Below are positions 6,146 to 9,850 of a stretch of DNA of 9,850 nucleotides, one piece after another; the stretch's first letter is position 1; the number at the start of each line of letters is the position of its first letter. Below the pieces are notes generated by a model. The model was given only the letters and a program-made list of their open reading frames with translations. It ran no database searches and had not been told where the DNA came from. The position numbers were made by a program, and so were the translations under genes. Where the stretch lies: NCBI GenBank assembly GCA_021738105.1, contig JAIPCS010000126.1, positions 1 through 9,850 on the forward strand. The letters run 5' to 3'. The stretch is from Sulfuritalea sp. GTDB taxonomy: Bacteria > Pseudomonadota > Gammaproteobacteria > Burkholderiales > Rhodocyclaceae.

Positions 6146-6721
6146 ATGCTTCGAATCCTGATCATTGACGAATCCCGTGTGCGTGCGGCTGAACTTTGCG
6201 CGGGACTTGCGCTGGCCGGTCATCAGGTGGCGGCCGTACTGCCATCGGCGCTGGATCTGACGGCGAAGATCGAGGAGATCAAACCCGATGTGATCCTGGT
6301 CGAAACCGATTCGCCCTCGCGCGATACGCTGGAAAATCTGGCGGTGATGGATAGAGCCATGCCGCGACCCGTGGTCATACTTACACCGGAGAGCAATACC
6401 GAAAAAATGCGTGACGCTTTCCGTGCCGGCGTCTCTGCCTATGTGGTCGACAACCTCGACCTGGCGCGTCTCAAGCCCATTATCGACGTGGCCATCGCTC
6501 GTTTCGAGGCGCACCAGAATCTGCGCCGCGAACTGGACACCGCCACGCGCAAACTCTCCGAGCGCAAGTTGATCGACAAAGCCAAGGGCATATTGATGAA
6601 AGCCCGTGGTCTCGACGAAGAGCAGGCCTACACGAGTTTGCGCAAGCTGGCCATGGAGCGCGCGCAACCGATTGGCAAGGTGGCGGCGGAACTGATCGAA
6701 ATGGCCGGCCTCCTGCTCTGA
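6146..6721 (+). CDS. nasT: NasT-like response regulator with ANTAR RNA-binding domain
   Basis: A 191-residue protein. A receiver-like domain (1-120) is followed by a linker helix and an ANTAR domain (about 128-188, with KLSERKLIDKAKGILMKARGLDEEQAYTSLRKLAM), which binds RNA hairpins and prevents transcription termination. MLRILIID at the start, SPSRDTLE (56-63) and VSAYVV (96-101) are typical of NasT. The usual phospho-acceptor Asp of strand 3 appears to be Glu53 (DVILVETDSP), and the conserved Lys of strand 5 is missing, so control by phosphorylation is unlikely. NasT proteins are usually held inactive by the nitrate sensor NasS. The frame extends upstream to a TTG at 6077, but homology begins at the ATG. 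It sits directly upstream of a leader with two ANTAR-type hairpins, its likely target. nasS is not in the window. Confidence 0.92.
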   Translation: MLRILIIDESRVRAAELCAGLALAGHQVAAVLPSALDLTAKIEEIKPDVILVETDSPSRDTLENLAVMDRAMPRPVVILTPESNTEKMRDAFRAGVSAYVVDNLDLARLKPIIDVAIARFEAHQNLRRELDTATRKLSERKLIDKAKGILMKARGLDEEQAYTSLRKLAMERAQPIGKVAAELIEMAGLLL

Positions 6722-6790
6722 AAATCGCGGTGCCGGCATTCGTCGCGGCAGCCTCGGTCAGCTTCAATTCGGTGCATGCGCGGTCTAACG

Positions 6791-6807
6791 TGCGCTATTG
6801 CAGTGCA
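6791..6807. promoter_or_regulatory. NtrC-like enhancer site
   Basis: TGCGCT-ATTGC-AGTGCA is a 17-bp inverted repeat matching the NtrC pattern TGCACY-N5-RGTGCA with one mismatch. Its centre is about 123 bp upstream of the transcription start predicted from the sigma-54 element at 6896-6911, the normal distance for an enhancer. It implies induction under nitrogen limitation. Only one complete site was found; GGTGCA at 6771-6776 may be a half-site. Confidence 0.65.
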
Positions 6808-6895
6808 GCACTTTTTGTCAGATCGCCGTCTCACCAGCGCCGACTTTCTTCGCAAGCTGCTGTTTGACTGCAAATTTCCAACTCATTTTGATATC

Positions 6896-6911
6896 TGGCA
6901 TAGGGATTGCT
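6896..6911 (+). promoter_or_regulatory. Sigma-54 (-24/-12) promoter of the nitrate transport operon
   Basis: TGGCATAGGGATTGCT carries GG (6897-6898) and GC (6909-6910) exactly 10 bp apart and a full TTGCT -12 box. The predicted start is near base 6922, four bases before the first ANTAR-type hairpin, so the transcript would begin with the regulatory RNA. Confidence 0.75.
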
Positions 6912-6925
6912 GAGTAAGTTTCGAG

Positions 6926-6973
6926 TGTCCGGTCAATGGCGGCCGGATAGCAAAGGACAACGGTGTCTGTTGC
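6926..6973 (+). ncRNA. Tandem hexaloop hairpins, ANTAR (NasT) target RNA
   Basis: Two adjoining hairpins. P1: 6926-6934 pairs with 6941-6949 over nine base pairs (two G-U), with loop AAUGGC (6935-6940). P2: 6950-6958 pairs with 6965-6973 over nine positions (one A-G mismatch, one G-U), with loop AACGGU (6959-6964). Both loops have A at position 1 and G at position 4, the defining mark of RNA bound by ANTAR regulators in nas and eut leaders. The 3' arm of P2 is also the 5' arm of the downstream terminator, so the two structures exclude each other. NasT is encoded 205 bp upstream. Folding was done by hand. Confidence 0.82.
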
Positions 6974-7022
6974 ATGAGTCGGTAGCTGGCTGGCCGACCA
7001 TTGTGACGGGCACTTTTTTTTT
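6963..7022 (+). terminator. Regulated intrinsic terminator in the nrt leader
   Basis: 6963-6974 pairs with 7002-7013 (12 pairs, four of them G-U). After a 3-nt internal mismatch, GTCGG (6978-6982) pairs with CCGAC (6994-6998), closing an 11-nt loop. Nine T follow at 7014-7022. It lies 15 nt before the start of the first transport gene, so it must be overcome for expression. Its 5' arm overlaps the 3' arm of hairpin P2, the arrangement that lets an ANTAR protein act as antiterminator. Confidence 0.8.
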
Positions 7023-7037
7023 GGCTTGGAGAACGCA

Positions 7038-8336
7038 ATGGCGGAAAAGCATACAGACGACAAAAAGGCCGCGCCGGATACGACCGGCGGTCGTCGTGAA
7101 TTTCTGCGCCATACCGCAGGATTGGCGACCGGCGTCACGCTGCTAGGCGTGACAGCGGGCTCAATTGCTTCGGTGGCCTCCGGCGCCCACCTTGCCGGTA
7201 CGGATATGCCGGAAAAGCGCGTGCTGCGGGTCGGCTTCATGCCGCTCACCGACTGCGCTTCGGTGGTGATGGCCGCGACCGAGGGCTTCGATGTGAAGCA
7301 TGGCATTCGCATCGCGCTTTCGCGCGAGACTTCCTGGGCCAGCGTCCGCGACAAACTGGTCAATGGCGAACTTGATGCCGCCCATTCCCTCTACGGCATG
7401 GTCTATGGCCTGCATCTGGGCGTTGGCGGGCCGCAGCTCGACATGAACATTTTGATGACGCTGAATCAGAACGGACAGGGCATTTCCTTTGCCCGTCAGA
7501 TGGAAGCGTTGGGGGCGGTCGACGGCCCGTCGCTGTTTCGTCTGGTGGCAGCCAATCCGGTCGGCACCTACACGTTTGCCCAGACCTTTCCCACCGGTAC
7601 CCATGCCATGTGGCTGTACTACTGGCTGGCGACGCATGGCATTCATCCGCTGCGCGACGTCAAAACCATTGTCGTGCCACCACCGCAAATGATCGCTGCC
7701 TGCAAGGCCGGCGTGATGCATGGCTTCTGCGTGGGCGAGCCGTGGAACCAGCATGGTATCGACGATGGCGTCAGCTTTTCGGTGGCTTCGTCGCAGGACG
7801 TCTGGAATGACCATCCGGAAAAGGTGCTGGCAACGACTGCGGCGTGGGCCGCGGCCCATCCGCATGCAGCGCGGGCGCTGACGGCCGCGATGCTCGACGC
7901 CAGTCGCTGGATCGATGCCTCCGACGAAAACCGCAGTCGCGCTGCTGCGGTGATCGCCGGTGCGGCATACGTCGGCGCGCCGCGCGAGGCAATCATTGGT
8001 CGCATGCTCGGTCGCTACGAGGATGGTCGCGGCAGCCGCTGGAATGACCCCCTGCGCATGAAGTTTTTCGCCGATGGCGCGGTCAACTATCCCTATCCAT
8101 CCGACGGCATGTGGCTGCTGACGCAGCAGCGCCGCTGGGGCCTGCTGGAAGCCGAGCCCGACTATCTGGCCGTGGCGCGCGCCATCAACCGCACCGACAT
8201 TTATGCCGCTGCCGCATCCGAAGTTGGCGTCAGCCTGCCAGCGAGCGAGATGCGCTCGCATCGTTTGGTGGACGGTGCTGTCTGGGACGGCACCGACCCG
8301 GCGGGCTACGCGAACAGCTTTGCCATTCATGCCTGA
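7038..8336 (+). CDS. NrtA-like nitrate/nitrite ABC transporter binding protein (first of tandem pair)
   Basis: A 432-residue periplasmic solute-binding protein of the NrtA/CmpA/NasS family. A Tat signal lies at about residues 17-50 (GGRREFLRH, twin Arg 19-20, then a hydrophobic stretch), with no lipobox. Family marks are [12 protein letters not shown] (63-74), Trp100, [12 protein letters not shown] with His189, VPPPQM (213-218) and CVGEPWNQ (231-238). The Trp and His match places used for nitrate binding in cyanobacterial NrtA, going by family knowledge. It is about 15 residues shorter than the next protein in the segment before the His motif, and differs there. GGAG lies 6 nt before the ATG at 7038; the TTG 12 nt upstream overlaps this element and is rejected. 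It follows the regulated terminator directly. The export signal argues against it being the cytoplasmic sensor NasS. Bicarbonate or another anion as substrate cannot be excluded. Confidence 0.88.
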   Translation: MAEKHTDDKKAAPDTTGGRREFLRHTAGLATGVTLLGVTAGSIASVASGAHLAGTDMPEKRVLRVGFMPLTDCASVVMAATEGFDVKHGIRIALSRETSWASVRDKLVNGELDAAHSLYGMVYGLHLGVGGPQLDMNILMTLNQNGQGISFARQMEALGAVDGPSLFRLVAANPVGTYTFAQTFPTGTHAMWLYYWLATHGIHPLRDVKTIVVPPPQMIAACKAGVMHGFCVGEPWNQHGIDDGVSFSVASSQDVWNDHPEKVLATTAAWAAAHPHAARALTAAMLDASRWIDASDENRSRAAAVIAGAAYVGAPREAIIGRMLGRYEDGRGSRWNDPLRMKFFADGAVNYPYPSDGMWLLTQQRRWGLLEAEPDYLAVARAINRTDIYAAAASEVGVSLPASEMRSHRLVDGAVWDGTDPAGYANSFAIHA

Positions 8337-8373
8337 ATCGTTTTCAACCACTCCAACCGATAGAGGTGACATC

Positions 8374-9735
8374 ATGTCCAACACGTCAAACACGATAGAC
8401 CGCCGCAACTTTCTAGCCGGTGTCGGGGCGATGGCCGGCGCCAGCCTGCTCAGCCTGCCACTCAGCGCTCGCGCTGCCATGGCAAAGCTGGAAAAGGAAC
8501 AGCTGAAGCTTGGTTTCATCAAGCTCACCGACTGCGCGCCGCTGGTCATCGCCTACGAAAAGCACTATTTCGAGGACGAGGGCTTGTTCGTCACGCTCGA
8601 GGCCCAGGCCAACTGGAAAGTCCTGCTCGATCGGGTGATCGATGGCCAGCTCGACGGCGCCCACATGCTCGCCGGCCAGCCGCTCGGCGCCACCCTGGGC
8701 ATCGGCACCAAAGCTGACGTAGTCACCGCCTTCAGCATGGACCTCAACGGCAATGCGATCACTGTATCCAATGAAATCTGGGCAGCGATGAAGCCCCACC
8801 TGCCGATGAAAGACGGCAAGCCGGTGCATCCGATCAAGGCCGACGCACTCAAGAAAGTGGTCGACGCCATGAAGAAGCAAGGCAAGCCCTTCAAGATGGG
8901 CATGGTCTTCCCGCTGTCTACACACAACTACGAGTTACGCTATTGGCTCGCCTCCGGCGGCATCCATCCGGGCCTTTACACGGCCACCGATACCAATGGC
9001 GTTACCAATGCCGATGCCCGCTTGTCCGTCACGCCGCCGCCGCAAATGCCGGCGACGATGGAAGCCGGCACCATCAACGGCTATTGCGTCGGCGAGCCGT
9101 GGAACCAGCAGGCCGTGTTCAAGGGCATCGGCGTACCGGTGATCACCGACGAACAGATCTGGCCGAATAATCCGGAAAAGGTTTTCGGCGTCTCCAAAAC
9201 CTGGGCCGACAAGAATCCGAACACCCACATCGCCGTGGTCAAGGCGCTGATCCGCGCCTGCATGTGGCTGGACGCCAGCATGGCCAATCGCGTCGAGGCG
9301 GCGAAGATCCTGTCGAAGTCGAACTACGTCGGCGCCAATGAAGCCGTGATTGCCAACAGCATGACGGGCACCTTCGAGTTCGAGAAGGGCGACAAGCGCC
9401 CCATGCCCAACTTCAACATCTTCTTCAAGAACGATGCGACCTATCCCTTCTACAGCGATGCGATCTGGTACCTGACGCAAATGCGCCGCTGGGGCCAGAT
9501 TGCCGAGACCAAGCCGGATTCCTGGTATCTCGAAACGGCGAAGAAGGTATACAAGCCCGACGTTTACAAAGCCGCGGCAATGGCGTTGATCGCCGACGGC
9601 AAGGCGCGTGCAACCGACTTCCCGCTCACGTCCGATGGCTATCGCGGTGTGCAGGGCGGATTCATCGATGGCATCAGCTACGACGGCAAGACGCCGAATG
9701 CCTATCTCAAGCAAATGAAGATCGGTCTCAAGTAA
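8374..9735 (+). CDS. nrtA: NrtA-like nitrate/nitrite ABC transporter binding protein (second of tandem pair)
   Basis: A 453-residue binding protein with a clear Tat signal: twin Arg 10-11 in IDRRNFLAG, a hydrophobic run, and a likely cut in SARAAMA near residue 35. Family marks are [17 protein letters not shown] (45-61), Trp81, [10 protein letters not shown] (123-132), [16 protein letters not shown] with His184, PPPQM (221-225) and CVGEPWNQ (238-245). The His motif STHN-x3-RYWL is closer to typical NrtA than that of the preceding paralog, so this is the better candidate for the main nitrate receptor. GAGG is 7 nt before the ATG. The 37-bp gap to the upstream gene shows no promoter or terminator, so the two should be one transcript. 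The frame is open far upstream, but that part overlaps the preceding gene and is out of frame with it. Confidence 0.92.
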   Translation: MSNTSNTIDRRNFLAGVGAMAGASLLSLPLSARAAMAKLEKEQLKLGFIKLTDCAPLVIAYEKHYFEDEGLFVTLEAQANWKVLLDRVIDGQLDGAHMLAGQPLGATLGIGTKADVVTAFSMDLNGNAITVSNEIWAAMKPHLPMKDGKPVHPIKADALKKVVDAMKKQGKPFKMGMVFPLSTHNYELRYWLASGGIHPGLYTATDTNGVTNADARLSVTPPPQMPATMEAGTINGYCVGEPWNQQAVFKGIGVPVITDEQIWPNNPEKVFGVSKTWADKNPNTHIAVVKALIRACMWLDASMANRVEAAKILSKSNYVGANEAVIANSMTGTFEFEKGDKRPMPNFNIFFKNDATYPFYSDAIWYLTQMRRWGQIAETKPDSWYLETAKKVYKPDVYKAAAMALIADGKARATDFPLTSDGYRGVQGGFIDGISYDGKTPNAYLKQMKIGLK

Positions 9736-9749
9736 GTCGCAACCCGCCC

Positions 9750-9765
9750 GGCGGCAAACGCCGCC
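9750..9765 (+). repeat. GC-rich intercistronic hairpin
   Basis: GGCGGC-AAAC-GCCGCC is a perfect 6-bp stem with a 4-nt loop, 15 bp after the stop of the second binding-protein gene. No T-run follows, so it is probably not a terminator. Such hairpins downstream of binding-protein genes often stabilise the upstream mRNA and raise its level above that of the permease; here that is inference. Confidence 0.55.
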
Positions 9766-9789
9766 CGCATGATGCAAAAGGAGCTGGCA

Positions 9790-9850
9790 ATGGGACAGAC
9801 AAAGGCCGTAGGGAGCAATGCGGGAAGTGACAAGGCAAACGGTGCGGCAG
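9790..9850 (+). CDS. Start of the next operon gene, probably the nitrate ABC transporter permease (partial)
   Basis: Twenty codons are visible, beginning MGQTKAVGSNAG. AAAAGGAG lies 6 nt before the ATG, a strong Shine-Dalgarno. The visible part is polar and lacks a membrane segment or any diagnostic motif, so the product is inferred only from position: in nrt/nas operons the binding-protein gene is usually followed by the permease gene nrtB. The gene runs off the right edge. Confidence 0.7.
   Translation, partial: MGQTKAVGSNAGSDKANGAA

Noticed and set aside
6026..6739. 237-residue minus-strand open frame opposite nasT
   Set aside because: Antisense shadow of nasT; no recognisable motif and it covers the nasT promoter.
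6802..6815. AGTG-cag-CACT stem followed by TTTTT, as a terminator of nasT
   Set aside because: Only four base pairs with a 3-nt loop; the same bases are better explained as the right half of the NtrC-like site. A weak terminator role cannot be fully excluded.
6925..7013. Alternative terminator stem pairing GTGTCCG and CAATGG (6925-6939) with CCATTG and CGGGCAC (6998-7013)
   Set aside because: The pairing is real and could also compete with P1, but the stem starting at 6963 is local, longer and matches the expected P2-terminator overlap.
7161..8549. Long open frame on the minus strand opposite the first NrtA-like gene (and similarly 8935-9777)
   Set aside because: High-GC codon bias leaves the antisense frame open; the translation is Arg/His/Gly-rich without domain pattern, and the plus-strand genes are unmistakable.
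1..9850. CRISPR arrays, tRNA genes, insertion sequences, phage or toxin-antitoxin genes
   Set aside because: No regularly spaced repeats, tRNA-like cloverleaf, transposase or integrase motif was seen.

Overview
The window looks like chromosomal DNA from a GC-rich Gram-negative bacterium, most plausibly a betaproteobacterium of the Rhodocyclales/Azonexus-Dechloromonas kind. This is inferred from an NsrR-type nitric-oxide regulator, a DUF2789 protein, a stand-alone DsrC/TusE-like protein, an ANTAR regulator of the NasT type, sigma-54 promoters and Tat-exported nitrate-binding proteins. No tRNA, rRNA, mobile element or CRISPR array was seen.

Left part (1-936): a divergent nitric-oxide-response locus. 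A DUF59/MIP18-type Fe-S assembly factor (minus) is followed by the first bases of another minus-strand gene. It is divergent from nsrR (plus). The gap holds an NsrR-type operator that covers the -35 box of the minus-strand promoter. Middle-left (1036-4240): a FapA-like DUF342 protein (plus) converges on a PAS-PAS-GGDEF diguanylate cyclase (minus). Middle (4477-5984): small genes, namely DUF2789 (minus), a four-cysteine miniprotein (plus), a 73-residue helical protein and a MarR regulator (minus, 1 bp apart), and divergent from them a DsrC/TusE-family protein that keeps only one of the two C-terminal cysteines.

Right part (6119-9850): a nitrate/nitrite assimilation region. nasT has a near-consensus sigma-54 promoter that would start its transcript 1 nt before the start codon. 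After nasT come 316 bp of regulatory DNA: an NtrC-like enhancer, a sigma-54 -24/-12 element, and an RNA leader with two tandem hexaloop hairpins (A at loop position 1, G at position 4). The second hairpin shares its 3' arm with a strong intrinsic terminator ending in nine T just before the first structural gene. This is the architecture expected of a NasT-controlled antitermination leader. It controls two tandem Tat-exported NrtA-like binding proteins and the start of what is probably the permease gene.

Reading of the whole: expression of the transporter needs nitrogen limitation (NtrC plus sigma-54) and then release of termination by the NasT ANTAR domain. The usual partner NasS, a cytoplasmic NrtA-like sensor, is not in the window, since both NrtA-like proteins carry export signals. 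All RNA and promoter assignments were made by eye and have not been run through folding or motif software.
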